12,248 nt of DNA from DATKMS01 sp041497995. Lineage in GTDB: Bacteria > Desulfobacterota > Binatia > HRBIN30. How positions within the stretch are numbered: position 1 is the first letter of the stretch; the number at the start of each line of letters is the position of its first letter. The stretch is taken from positions 1 through 12,248 of the forward strand of contig JBGQHM010000195.1 in NCBI GenBank assembly GCA_041497995.1, in the 5' to 3' direction. A program made the translations under genes and the position numbers. Positions 1 through 6,063 of this stretch are shown here, in pieces. The notes under the pieces were generated by a model. It was not told the DNA's origin, searched no databases, and saw only the letters and a program-made list of their open reading frames with translations.

Positions 1-121
1 CGCAGACCGCCTGCTGCGAGAGGTCGATGCCGAGGTCGGCGGGGTCGACGCAGGCCGCAGGCAGCCGCGAGGCAACGGACAGCAGAAGCAGCGCGGCGCG
101 GCATGATGAGCGGATACGCAT
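1..121 (-). CDS. Exported protein, N-terminal fragment (runs off left edge)
   Basis: Only the first 40 codons are inside the window. On the minus strand an ATG at 121 opens a frame that stays open to base 1. A good ribosome binding site (GGAGG, plus-strand 131-135) lies 9 bases before it. The protein starts with a basic patch (MRIRSSCR), a hydrophobic core (AALLLLSVAS) and then a small-residue region ending LPAAC. This is a Sec-type signal peptide, possibly with a lipoprotein cysteine at residue 24, although proline at -3 fits the lipobox poorly. The sequence after it (VDPADLGIDLSQQAVC) carries no recognised domain. Start, binding site and signal peptide agree, so I think the gene is real. 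Its function cannot be judged. Confidence 0.55.
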   Translation of the reverse strand, partial: MRIRSSCRAALLLLSVASRLPAACVDPADLGIDLSQQAVC

Positions 122-225
122 GGGTCGGGTCCTCCGTGCTCGACGGTGGGGCGAGCCTATCCGAACCGCACACCGGCTGTCGAGGGAAATTCCGGATAGA
201 TGGGCTGCCGTCGGGCGAATCTCGC

Positions 226-303
226 GGCGGCACGACCGACGAGGTCGTCATCCGCATCCGTCCCGAGCGGTGGTTCTCGCGCGACTTTGCCAAGCCGGGC
301 TGA
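226..303 (+). pseudogene. 3' fragment of a PPOX-family flavin-binding protein gene
   Basis: The last 25 codons and stop of a second copy of the PPOX-family gene found intact at 3400-3837. Both copies end in GTTDE(V/I)VIRIRP(E/K)RWFSRDFAKP plus one residue and TGA. By eye the DNA is about 90% identical over 77 bases, and many differences are silent. A weaker, gapped match reaches back to about 202. Upstream of that the flavin-binding barrel is missing, and the DNA instead holds the start region of the minus-strand gene at the left edge. A 66-residue open frame (103-303) includes the fragment but has no family N-terminus. It is best read as the remnant of a duplicated or recombined gene, not a working protein. 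Confidence 0.75.
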
Positions 304-326
304 GCAGTCGTCGCCGTCCTCGGATT

Positions 327-434
327 GAACATTCTGCATTTGCGAATGCGGCGGGTGGCTAGAGCCCGTTTTGAGCGCGGTACGGACCGGACCCACGATC
401 GCCGAGCTGACCAGCCCGCGCACCACCCTTTGCG
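327..434 (+). repeat. Intergenic repeat, copy R1
   Basis: A 108-base element that aligns without gaps to 3194-3301, about two thirds identical by eye. The most conserved block is GATCGCCGAG followed by GACCAGC and a CACCA-CC-TT-CG end. R1 begins 24 bases after the stop of the PPOX fragment and ends about 80 bases beyond the 3' end of the beta-helix gene. Its 5' part also has a small hairpin, GCATT-TGCG-AATGC at 336-349, which R3 does not keep. Read on the minus strand, the three copies give loosely similar peptides (MVRGLVSSAI.., MAHRLVRAAI.., MVRELVPSAI..). None has a convincing ribosome binding site, so I treat it as a non-coding repeat. Confidence 0.6.
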
Positions 435-515
435 ATCGCCATCGCCCGCCGGGATCGCCCGGAGCGTTGGCCAGGACTCTGAAGCCGCGCGCAGGCCGCG
501 CTCAACAACTAGATG

Positions 516-1853
516 TTACGGCGGTCCAGATGAGTTGAACTCGTAGGCACCGATGGAGCAGTTTGTGGCTGCGGCACCAGGACGCGCAAAACCGCGTTGA
601 TCGAGGTTCTTGATTGGCTTTGCCGCGCACACCGCCTCGTTGCCGGCGTCTATGGCCGGGCTGCCCGGTTCCAGCGCAATGGTTTGAGTGGGTCCGCCAT
701 TCGTTGCCAGACCTGCCGGGTCGAGCATGGGGTCGATGGCTGGGCCCACGCCACACAGTCCGCTTGAGTCAAGATTGTTGCCACCGTCGGTAATGGGAAT
801 GCCTGCGCAATTGCCCCCCGACCCGCTGCTGACAATGGTGTTGCGCAGCGTCAACCGGCCCTTGCCACATCCGCTCGTGCAACGGTCGTTCGAGATATCA
901 CCTCCGACTCCCGCACTATTGGCGGCAAAGGTGCAGTTGGTCAGCATAGTCTTTCCCCCAATGTTCTCGAGGGCGCCGCCTCCCGCCGCGTCGTTCGCCG
1001 AGAACGTCGAGTTGGATACGGTAAGAGTGCGAAAGTTCCCAATCGCACCGCCGGCGCCTGCCGCCGCGTTCCCCGAGAACGTGGAGGTGGAGAGCGTGAA
1101 CGTGCCGTGATTGAAGATGGCGCCGCCCAGCCCACCAGCGCTCCCGGACCCGGCTGTGTTCCCGACGAACGTCGAGTTGGAGACGGTGAGGGTGCGAACG
1201 TTCCCAATTGCGCCGCCAGCGCTGACGAACCCGCCGCTGCTTCCCGACGCAGCGTTATCCGTGAACGTGGAGTTGGAGAGCGTGAGGGTACCCCCGTTGT
1301 AAATGGCCCCGCCGTTTCCGACGCTGCTCCCCGAGCCCGCTGTATTTCCGACAAACGTCGAGTTGGAGACGGTGAGGGTGCGGATGTTCTCAATCGCGCC
1401 GCCCAGGACGAATTGGGCAGTGCCTGCGCTGTTCTGTGAGAACGCACAGTTGGTCACGGTCAAGGTGCTGAAGTTCCGAATCGCACCGCCGCCTGGCGTA
1501 CCAGACCCGGCAGCACCCCCAGACGCAGTGTTGTCCGAGAAGGCCAGGTTGGAAAGCGTGGTTTTGCCCCTCACCTCGAAGACTCCCGCGGGAGACCCAC
1601 TCAGCGTGATCAGGCCGCCACCGTCGATGCTTGTCTTCTTCTTGATCGTTGTTTGATGCGTCACCGGAATGGTGACGGGGCTCGGGCCGCAGTTGAAGGT
1701 CACCGTCCCGCCACCAGTGAGGGCGGTGGCGAGAACTGTTTCAGTGCAGCTCGCGGGTGTACCGGTGCCGACGACACCAGCAGCAAACGCTCGATTGGCG
1801 ACACAAAGTGTCGCAAAGAGAAACGCTCCAGCCAGTACGACAATGGCTCTCAT
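516..1853 (-). CDS. Secreted right-handed beta-helix repeat protein (choice-of-anchor Q type)
   Basis: A 445-residue exported surface or matrix protein. Residues 1-24 form a signal peptide with likely cleavage after AFA. Residues 26-120 are a cap region. From residue 122 there are seven clear units of 24-32 residues and a partial eighth, beginning at 122, 151, 181, 213, 243, 268, 292 and 317. Each reads roughly GGAI-N--TLTVSNSTF--N-AG, as in polymorphic outer-membrane-protein and parallel beta-helix repeats. The tail (NNLDSS.., TNGGPTQTIAL, GSPAIDAG, LDQRGFARP, GAYEF) matches the C-terminus of choice-of-anchor-Q proteins. The ATG at 1853 has GAGGAG 6 bases upstream, and a promoter candidate lies just beyond. 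No transmembrane anchor or autotransporter barrel is seen. Likely adhesive or structural; the ligand is unknown. Confidence 0.85.
   Translation of the reverse strand: MRAIVVLAGAFLFATLCVANRAFAAGVVGTGTPASCTETVLATALTGGGTVTFNCGPSPVTIPVTHQTTIKKKTSIDGGGLITLSGSPAGVFEVRGKTTLSNLAFSDNTASGGAAGSGTPGGGAIRNFSTLTVTNCAFSQNSAGTAQFVLGGAIENIRTLTVSNSTFVGNTAGSGSSVGNGGAIYNGGTLTLSNSTFTDNAASGSSGGFVSAGGAIGNVRTLTVSNSTFVGNTAGSGSAGGLGGAIFNHGTFTLSTSTFSGNAAAGAGGAIGNFRTLTVSNSTFSANDAAGGGALENIGGKTMLTNCTFAANSAGVGGDISNDRCTSGCGKGRLTLRNTIVSSGSGGNCAGIPITDGGNNLDSSGLCGVGPAIDPMLDPAGLATNGGPTQTIALEPGSPAIDAGNEAVCAAKPIKNLDQRGFARPGAAATNCSIGAYEFNSSGPP
955..1500 (-). repeat. In-gene tandem repeats of the beta-helix protein
   Basis: The beta-helix units are visible as imperfect DNA tandem repeats of roughly 72-96 bases within the gene at 516-1853. 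The plus-strand phrase AACGTCGAGTTGGA-AC-GT recurs. The copies around 1167-1210 and 1355-1400 are almost identical, while the outer units have diverged. This pattern suggests unit duplication by unequal exchange or slippage, with possible length variation between strains. Confidence 0.7.
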
Positions 1854-1889
1854 CGTCTGCTCCTCATTGACCTAGGAAGACTCGAACGG

Positions 1890-1920
1890 CTCATACCACA
1901 CTTCCGTTCGACGTTGTCAA
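1890..1920 (-). promoter_or_regulatory. Candidate promoter of the beta-helix gene
   Basis: Read on the minus strand: a perfect TTGACA (plus 1915-1920), a 19-base spacer and TATGAG (plus 1890-1895) preceded by TGG, an extended -10 element. Transcription would start about 30 bases before the ATG at 1853, leaving room for the GAGGAG ribosome binding site. The spacer is slightly long, but the extended -10 could offset this. Confidence 0.45.
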
Positions 1921-1923
1921 CGT
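1911..1923. promoter_or_regulatory. Palindrome over the -35 box (candidate operator)
   Basis: ACGTTG-T-CAACGT is a perfect inverted repeat with 6-base arms. It covers the TTGACA -35 element of the candidate beta-helix promoter. The size and position suit a repressor site. The cognate regulator is not in the window. Confidence 0.35.
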
Positions 1924-1984
1924 TTGGGGGTTCGACGCGCCGTACGTCTCAAGGCAGGGGAGGGAACGAAGCAAGAGACTGCGC

Positions 1985-2054
1985 TGGTTTCCAACGCAGG
2001 TATGGACCGCACCCAGGATCGCCGCGCGTACCAGCCTATGCGCCATCCCTTGCG
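1985..2054 (+). repeat. Intergenic repeat, copy R2
   Basis: A shorter copy (about 70 bases) of the R1/R3 element, in the same orientation. It lies between the 3' end of the glycosyltransferase gene (stop at 2118) and the promoter region of the beta-helix gene. It is closest to R1: GGTA(C/T)GGACCG(G/C)ACCCA(C/G)GATCGCCG differs at only three positions over 26. The segment from 2018 to 2037 can fold as GCGCGT-ACCAGCCT-ATGCGC. In R3 the same segment also pairs fairly well with different bases, but in R1 it pairs poorly. Confidence 0.55.
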
Positions 2055-2117
2055 GCCGAATGCGCCCGTTCCAGCCAATCGCCCCCCCTTTTTGTTGCGC
2101 CCGGGCTGGGCACAGAA

Positions 2118-3065
2118 TCAACCCGCGCCGTACTGGCGCAGCCGCTGAACAATCGCCTTGTCCGGAAACCAGAGGGCCTTGTCGTACGGCTGGTTGAGCA
2201 TGGTCACCGGCAACTGCGGATTGAATATCGAGGCCCAAGCAGACAGCGTGGATGCGGTGCGGATGACACCGTGGCAGCGCGACAAGAGCAGCGCATTCAC
2301 CAGCGCCTCGCGCCCCTTCCGATACGCGTCGCCGGCGAAAGCCGAGCGATGGATCGCCAGCGAGCTGTCTGATCGCAAATCGTCGCAACAGCATATTGGC
2401 ACCGCGGCACACGCTTTCCGGATGTAGTCGAGAAATGGCGATTCATCCGTCGCCACGAAGAGACACTCAACGTCCGAATGCCGTTCCAGGTATTCGTGTA
2501 GGACGCGCCTGACCTCTTCGTACGGGACGCGCGGAGATTCGCGTGTCTTGTCCGTCCCCCGGTAGTGCAGTCCGACCACTACCCTGCCCGCGAAGTGCTC
2601 GGCAGCGAACGCCTCGACGGCGTCGCTGATCTCGGGACGCAGCTGCAAGTACTTGGCTGCCAGCCGGGCGGCGCGCTCGATGCTCATCTGTGCGAAGCAG
2701 CGCGTCGGTAAACCCAGATCACTCACTCTGCGAATGCCGACGGTCGTAACCAAGTGTTTCCGGACGTACGCGGACTCATGCTGCTCGAAGAAGTACTGGA
2801 ACCAGTCGGGGCCGATGCGCGGGTTGACGAAGTGGGCGCCGGTGAGAACGACGTGTGGAATCAGATTCCGATCATCACAGTACGCGAAGATGTACAGGCA
2901 CCAGGTGAGCTGGCCGAAGAAGCCGTTGCGGCAATCGATGTTCACCGAGAAGATGCCTTGGTTGTGCCGCTCTCGATACCGCAAACGGAGAAGCTTGCGC
3001 TTGGCGGCGACGTATCGTGGGATGACCGTTGGATCTCGTGCGACGTTCCGGATGCGGTCCAGCAT
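2118..3065 (-). CDS. GT23/NodZ-like fucosyltransferase family protein
   Basis: From the ATG at 3065 the product has 315 residues. It carries VGLHYRGTDK (residues 164-173), the HxRxTDK-type nucleotide-sugar loop of alpha-1,6-fucosyltransferases (FUT8, rhizobial NodZ, GT23). Next comes a Rossmann-type strand, CLFVATDES (201-209). After that is a helix and loop, REALVNALLLSRCHGVIRTA (252-271), followed by STLSAWASIF, as found near the donor site of this group. An N-terminal block (FSVNIDCRNGFFGQLTWC) resembles the G-GNQL-type start of fucosyltransferases. A longer frame starts at a TTG at 3176, but its 37 extra residues are basic and look unconserved. The ATG has a promoter candidate close upstream, so I prefer it, although its ribosome binding site is weak. 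No signal peptide; likely cytoplasmic, acting on a surface glycan. Donor GDP-fucose is inferred. Confidence 0.65.
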   Translation of the reverse strand: MLDRIRNVARDPTVIPRYVAAKRKLLRLRYRERHNQGIFSVNIDCRNGFFGQLTWCLYIFAYCDDRNLIPHVVLTGAHFVNPRIGPDWFQYFFEQHESAYVRKHLVTTVGIRRVSDLGLPTRCFAQMSIERAARLAAKYLQLRPEISDAVEAFAAEHFAGRVVVGLHYRGTDKTRESPRVPYEEVRRVLHEYLERHSDVECLFVATDESPFLDYIRKACAAVPICCCDDLRSDSSLAIHRSAFAGDAYRKGREALVNALLLSRCHGVIRTASTLSAWASIFNPQLPVTMLNQPYDKALWFPDKAIVQRLRQYGAG

Positions 3066-3088
3066 ACGAGTCTCAATGCTGCGAGCGT

Positions 3089-3118
3089 CTCTTACGGTGT
3101 CGCGGCCGGAGTTGTCAA
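3089..3118 (-). promoter_or_regulatory. Candidate promoter of the glycosyltransferase gene
   Basis: Minus strand: TTGACA (plus 3113-3118), an 18-base spacer, then a poor TAAGAG -10 (plus 3089-3094). Its -35 begins TTGACAAC, like the beta-helix promoter, and it would give a leader of about 25 bases before the ATG at 3065. It lies inside the longer TTG-start frame, which argues for the shorter start. Confidence 0.3.
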
Positions 3119-3193
3119 ATCTGGAGACTCGTCGGAGTCGGTGTTTTTCTCCGGCACTACTTGTCCGTCGCGGCAAGTCCCGTCGGGTTGTCC

Positions 3194-3301
3194 GAACACT
3201 GCCCCCTCACCAATGCACCAGGTGGTGAGAGCCAGTTTGAAACGCGAAGCGTAGCAAGACTAGGATCGCCGAGGGGACCAGCTCCCTCACCATCCCTTAC
3301 G
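3194..3301 (+). repeat. Intergenic repeat, copy R3
   Basis: This 108-base copy aligns without gaps to R1 (327-434); R2 matches its 3' two thirds. It sits in the divergent 334-base gap between the glycosyltransferase (start 3065) and the intact PPOX gene (start 3400). The segment GAGGGG-ACCAGCTC-CCTCAC at 3271-3290 can form an imperfect hairpin. The rest of the gap holds the glycosyltransferase promoter candidate and a second hairpin at 3316-3337. Confidence 0.6.
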
Positions 3302-3315
3302 CACGCCGCGTCGAA

Positions 3316-3337
3316 TCGGCCGCCGTTCGACGGCCGA
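3316..3337. other. Inverted repeat upstream of the PPOX gene
   Basis: TCGGCCG-CCGTTCGA-CGGCCGA, a perfect 7-base stem with an 8-base loop, 62 bases before the PPOX start. There is no T-run directly after it, so it is not a standard terminator. It could be an operator or a leader hairpin. Confidence 0.3.
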
Positions 3338-3385
3338 CTAGCTCGATTGCTTTTCCGCGCCGCGACGGGCATTGCTCCGCGGAGA

Positions 3386-3390
3386 GGAGG
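3386..3390 (+). promoter_or_regulatory. Ribosome binding site deciding the PPOX GTG start
   Basis: GGAGG lies 9 bases before the GTG at 3400 and 21 bases before the next in-frame ATG (3412). The spacing favours the GTG. Confidence 0.6.
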
Positions 3391-3399
3391 AGCGCAATC

Positions 3400-3837
3400 G
3401 TGCCAGCACCGATGACGCGGGAGGAACGCGAGCAGTTCCTTGCAGGAACTCACGTGGGCATCTTGAGCGTCAACCAACTTGGCCGCGGGCCGCTGGCCGT
3501 ACCACTCTGGTATCTCTACGAGCCCGGCGGCGACATCGTCGTCGTGACGCGGCCCGAAACCCGCAAGGCGCGCCTCATCGCGCCCGACGCGCGCGTCACG
3601 TTCTTGGTGCAGGCGGAGGAGTTGCCCCCGAAGTACGTGAGCGTCGAGGGCCGCGTCGTCTCGGTGTCGCCGGCCGCCGTTGACCGTGACGTGCGCCCAC
3701 TCGCCAGTAAGTACCTGGGCGCTGAGGTCGGCAACGGCTACATCGACGCGACTCGCCCCAACGGGACGACCGATGAGATCGTCATTCGCATCCGTCCAAA
3801 GCGCTGGTTCTCGCGCGACTTTGCCAAGCCGAGCTGA
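3400..3837 (+). CDS. PPOX-family flavin-binding split-barrel protein
   Basis: A 145-residue protein of the pyridoxamine 5'-phosphate oxidase-like superfamily (FMN- or F420-binding split barrel). These are small cytoplasmic dimers that use a flavin or deazaflavin to reduce or bind small molecules. Visible features: an N-terminal helix (MTREEREQFLAGT), the barrel strand HVGILSV, then GRGPLAVPLWYLYEPGGDIV (residues 28-47), typical of the family's cofactor-side strands. After these come TRPETRKARLI, RVTFLVQ and YVSVEGRVV. The C-terminal RIRPKRWFSRDF is the usual end of the group. Length is normal. Cofactor and substrate cannot be told from sequence, and a true pyridoxine-phosphate oxidase is unlikely at this length. 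Its last 25 codons are duplicated at 226-303. Confidence 0.85.
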   Translation: MPAPMTREEREQFLAGTHVGILSVNQLGRGPLAVPLWYLYEPGGDIVVVTRPETRKARLIAPDARVTFLVQAEELPPKYVSVEGRVVSVSPAAVDRDVRPLASKYLGAEVGNGYIDATRPNGTTDEIVIRIRPKRWFSRDFAKPS

Positions 3838-3894
3838 GCCTACTCGGCCGATCGGTTGAGGTTCGCGCCGCGTGTCGCTGGCCCCTCGTTCGTG

Positions 3895-3900
3895 TATAGT
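3895..3900 (+). promoter_or_regulatory. Possible -10 box before the LPMO-like gene
   Basis: TATAGT lies 36 bases before the ATG at 3937, in an A/T-richer patch. No convincing -35 sits at 16-18 bases, so the promoter may be activator dependent. A similar GTGTATAGT occurs at 7431-7439. Confidence 0.25.
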
Positions 3901-3936
3901 GATGCCCGCTCATCAAACGGGAAGGAGTCTTTCGTC

Positions 3937-5181
3937 ATGCTGAGACTCAAGGCGATATGGAGCAGGCAGCGGCACGTGCTTGGCCGTGCACTGCTCATCG
4001 GCGCAGCCGGCGTGTTCGCGCCCGCGGTCGCGCACGCGCATTTCGTCTTGGTCACGCCGGACTCATGGATGTCGCAAGACACGTTGGGACTTCCCGAGAA
4101 GCTCGGACCCTGCGGTGACGAAGGCGGTGGCACGGCGACCGGCAAGGTGACGGCGTTTAACCCGGGCCAGACGATCTCGGTGACCTTCAATGAAGTCATC
4201 ACTCATCCTGGCCACTACCGTGTCGCGCTGGCCGTCAACAACCGTAGCGAGCTTCCCGCGGAACCAATAGTGACGCCGACGGCCGGCGACCCGTGCGGCA
4301 GCGCCGCTATCCAGAATCCCGCGACGTTCCCTCTTCTGGCGGACAACGTGCTTCCGCATACGCAAGCTTTCCCGGGGCCTCAGACTTTTACGGTCACGCT
4401 GCCGACGAACGTCACCTGCACCAAGTGCACGCTGCAAGTTCTGGAGTTCATGTCCAGCCACCCCGCCCCTTGCTTCTACCATCACTGCGCGGACATCTCG
4501 ATCCAGGAAGCGTCGGGCTCCTGCGGTGACGGAACAGTTCAAGCTGGCGAGCAGTGCGACGATGGGAACACAGTGAGCGGCGACGGTTGCGATTCGACGT
4601 GCCGTCTTGAAGCCGCGCCGGCCACGCCGAGCCGCGCGCCCGCGCCGACGGTCACACCAACCGTGGCGCTGACACCTACGGGCACCGCGGCCGCTGCTGG
4701 GTGCGGCACCATCGCGCAGCCCAAGCTCACCATCGGCAAGCTCAACACCCCGCCCGGTGATGACACTCTCAGCTTCCAAGGCACGCTGACGCTGCGCTCC
4801 CCAGTGAGCCCAGCGCTCAATCCGCTCGCCAACGGCGTGCGGCTCCTGATCGACGACACCGCTGGCATGGTGCTCGACGTGACGGTCCCCGGCGGCACCG
4901 GTTGGACGGTGAACAGGAGCGGAAAGAAGTGGGCCTACCGGAGCAAGAGTCCGAGACCGCCGGGGGGGATTTACAAGGTCGTTATCCAGGACAAGTCCGC
5001 CGTCACATCTGGCCTTGTGAGGTTTGCCGTGAGTGGGAAAGCGGCGTCCTCCGCAGTGGCTTCTGCCGAACTACCGGTGACCGCACGGATGATCATCGCT
5101 GCTTCGGGTGGACAGTGCGGCGATGCGAACTTCCCGAGCTGCGCGTTCAACGCGTCGGGGAGCAAGCTGAGGTGCAAGTAA
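3937..5181 (+). CDS. Secreted LPMO-like protein (SCE4755-type) with cysteine repeat and C-terminal beta domain
   Basis: A 414-residue exported protein. GAAGGAG lies 9 bases before this ATG, which begins a signal peptide (1-34) ending AHA. Cleavage would leave His35 as residue 1 (HFVLVTPDSW), as needed for the copper histidine brace of lytic polysaccharide monooxygenases. A second brace histidine is likely His93 (THPGHYRVAL), or His90. CFYHHCADISI (179-189) resembles the Y--CA motif with the axial tyrosine in LPMOs (Tyr181). Then follow a DUF4215/myxo-disulfide repeat (CGDGTVQAGEQCDDGNTVSG, 196-215, to Cys222), an Ala/Pro/Thr linker (226-255) and a beta-rich module (256-414: ANGVRLLIDD, GWTVNRSGKKWAY, RFAVSGKA) ending with a Cys cluster. 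The resemblance to the SCE4755 monooxygenase-like family is from memory. A copper-binding, polysaccharide-attacking role is inferred; non-catalytic copper binding is possible. Confidence 0.75.
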   Translation: MLRLKAIWSRQRHVLGRALLIGAAGVFAPAVAHAHFVLVTPDSWMSQDTLGLPEKLGPCGDEGGGTATGKVTAFNPGQTISVTFNEVITHPGHYRVALAVNNRSELPAEPIVTPTAGDPCGSAAIQNPATFPLLADNVLPHTQAFPGPQTFTVTLPTNVTCTKCTLQVLEFMSSHPAPCFYHHCADISIQEASGSCGDGTVQAGEQCDDGNTVSGDGCDSTCRLEAAPATPSRAPAPTVTPTVALTPTGTAAAAGCGTIAQPKLTIGKLNTPPGDDTLSFQGTLTLRSPVSPALNPLANGVRLLIDDTAGMVLDVTVPGGTGWTVNRSGKKWAYRSKSPRPPGGIYKVVIQDKSAVTSGLVRFAVSGKAASSAVASAELPVTARMIIAASGGQCGDANFPSCAFNASGSKLRCK

Positions 5182-5375
5182 GCCACCTCTACCAGCGCAC
5201 AGGTCGTAGCAATCGCTTTCCGCCCAAATGCGGGACAGCGCCGGTTTAGTGCTAGCTCGAGGGAAACTTGTGCCGAATCGAAGCGGCGGGCGACGTTGCG
5301 CGCGTACCGGCAAGCGTGCGGAGGGTGGCGACCCGGACTTTGCGCGGTCGGTGTTACTTGCCGCCCGCGAGGGCG

Positions 5376-5804
5376 TCACTCCGTATCGGCGACGGCGACG
5401 GACTTGTGGTCATAGATGGCGAGGCGCCCCGGCGGCAAGGCGAGGGCGCGGCCGGTGTGCGCCTCGCACAGCTCGCAGCGGTCATTGATGCGGAGTGGGG
5501 CGACGCCGACCTTCCGGAGATGGTGGGCGACTTGAAGGTAGGCGAGGAGACCCGCGAGCTTGTACAGCCGGCCTTCATGCACCTCCAGCACCAGCAGGTT
5601 GACGAGCAGCGTGTGCACGGTGCGGCGGTCGGCGCGGGTCCGAACGCAAAACGTGTCGCGCCCGTCGTGCACCTCGTGCGTGATGACGTGGTCCGGCCCG
5701 AAGTGGACCGTCAAGTAGTCCCGCACGATGCCGGCCGTAGTGTTGCGATGGGCGCGCGCAATTTCGGCGCGGGTCTGTGGTCGGGTTCGGGTGTTCGTTG
5801 GCAC
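5376..5804 (-). CDS. Hypothetical protein with a CxxC pair
   Basis: A 142-residue protein I do not recognise. It has an Arg-rich N-terminus, then an alternating strand/helix pattern: GIVRDYLTVHFGPDHVITHE (25-44), TFCVRTRADRRTVHTLLVNL, and a hydrophobic GRLYKLAGLLAYLQVAHHL (78-96). RCELCEAHTG (109-118) could be half of a metal site. There is no signal peptide, so it is probably cytoplasmic. The minus strand is preferred because its translation is protein-like, while the opposite strand reads as an Arg/Ala/Gly-rich shadow. The start is a GTG directly after a run of G with only TTGAGGGG as ribosome binding site. An ATG at 5820 would be in frame if the seven-base G run were one base shorter. It stands alone between two plus-strand exported-protein genes. 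Confidence 0.5.
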   Translation of the reverse strand: MPTNTRTRPQTRAEIARAHRNTTAGIVRDYLTVHFGPDHVITHEVHDGRDTFCVRTRADRRTVHTLLVNLLVLEVHEGRLYKLAGLLAYLQVAHHLRKVGVAPLRINDRCELCEAHTGRALALPPGRLAIYDHKSVAVADTE

Positions 5805-6063
5805 CCCCCCTCAATACCATCGCGATGCGGCGATTGCATCCCCCCTCGGAGTCGCTTGCTCCGTATCGGCTGGCGCTGCTCGAAGGGTTGAAGGCGCTCG
5901 AACGGCGCGCGCCGGCAGCTTGACAGCGAGAACGCAACGGGTGCAGAGTCCCGGACCCGGCGTGGGAATGCGGATGAATGGGACGGACCGAATTGTCGGA
6001 CAACGCGTCGATGGTGTGGGAGCGGTGGTGCGCATCCGGTGAGATCACAAGGAGGAGTCCACA
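5805..6063. other. Gap between the CxxC-protein gene and the secreted Cys/Thr-rich gene
   Basis: This 259-base stretch lies upstream of both divergent genes. It holds a TTGACA at 5920-5925, with a weak CAGAGT 17 bases on (5943-5948), as a possible promoter for the gene at 6064. A 32-codon plus-strand frame (5825-5923, ending LALLEGLKALERRAPAA) has no ribosome binding site and may be a gene remnant. Nothing else is recognisable. Confidence 0.3.

Noticed and set aside
157..199. Inverted repeat CTATCCG...CGGATAG
   Set aside because: Only 7 bases with a 29-base loop, in GC-rich DNA; easily chance.
1107..1656. Plus-strand open frames opposite the beta-helix gene
   Set aside because: They are Pro/Val/Glu-rich mirror readings of the repeat units (VELE-VRVR..), with no signal peptide or ribosome binding site.
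3213..3299. A small peptide gene inside the repeat (minus strand, MVRELVPSAILVLL..)
   Set aside because: Similar peptides can be read from all three copies, but ungapped repeats conserve every frame. There is no properly spaced ribosome binding site and the C-termini differ.
327..3301. The three repeats as integron attC sites
   Set aside because: Their position after minus-strand genes is suggestive, but I found no paired RYYYAAC/GTTRRRY core sites at the ends and no integrase gene in the window.
5268..5891. A 207-residue plus-strand frame opposite the hypothetical gene at 5376-5804
   Set aside because: Its translation is low-complexity Arg/Val/Gly with no coherent fold. The minus strand gives a more protein-like sequence.
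5825..5923. A 32-codon plus-strand frame ending LALLEGLKALERRAPAA
   Set aside because: It looks protein-like and may be the tail of a lost gene, but it has no ribosome binding site and no partner sequence here to prove it.
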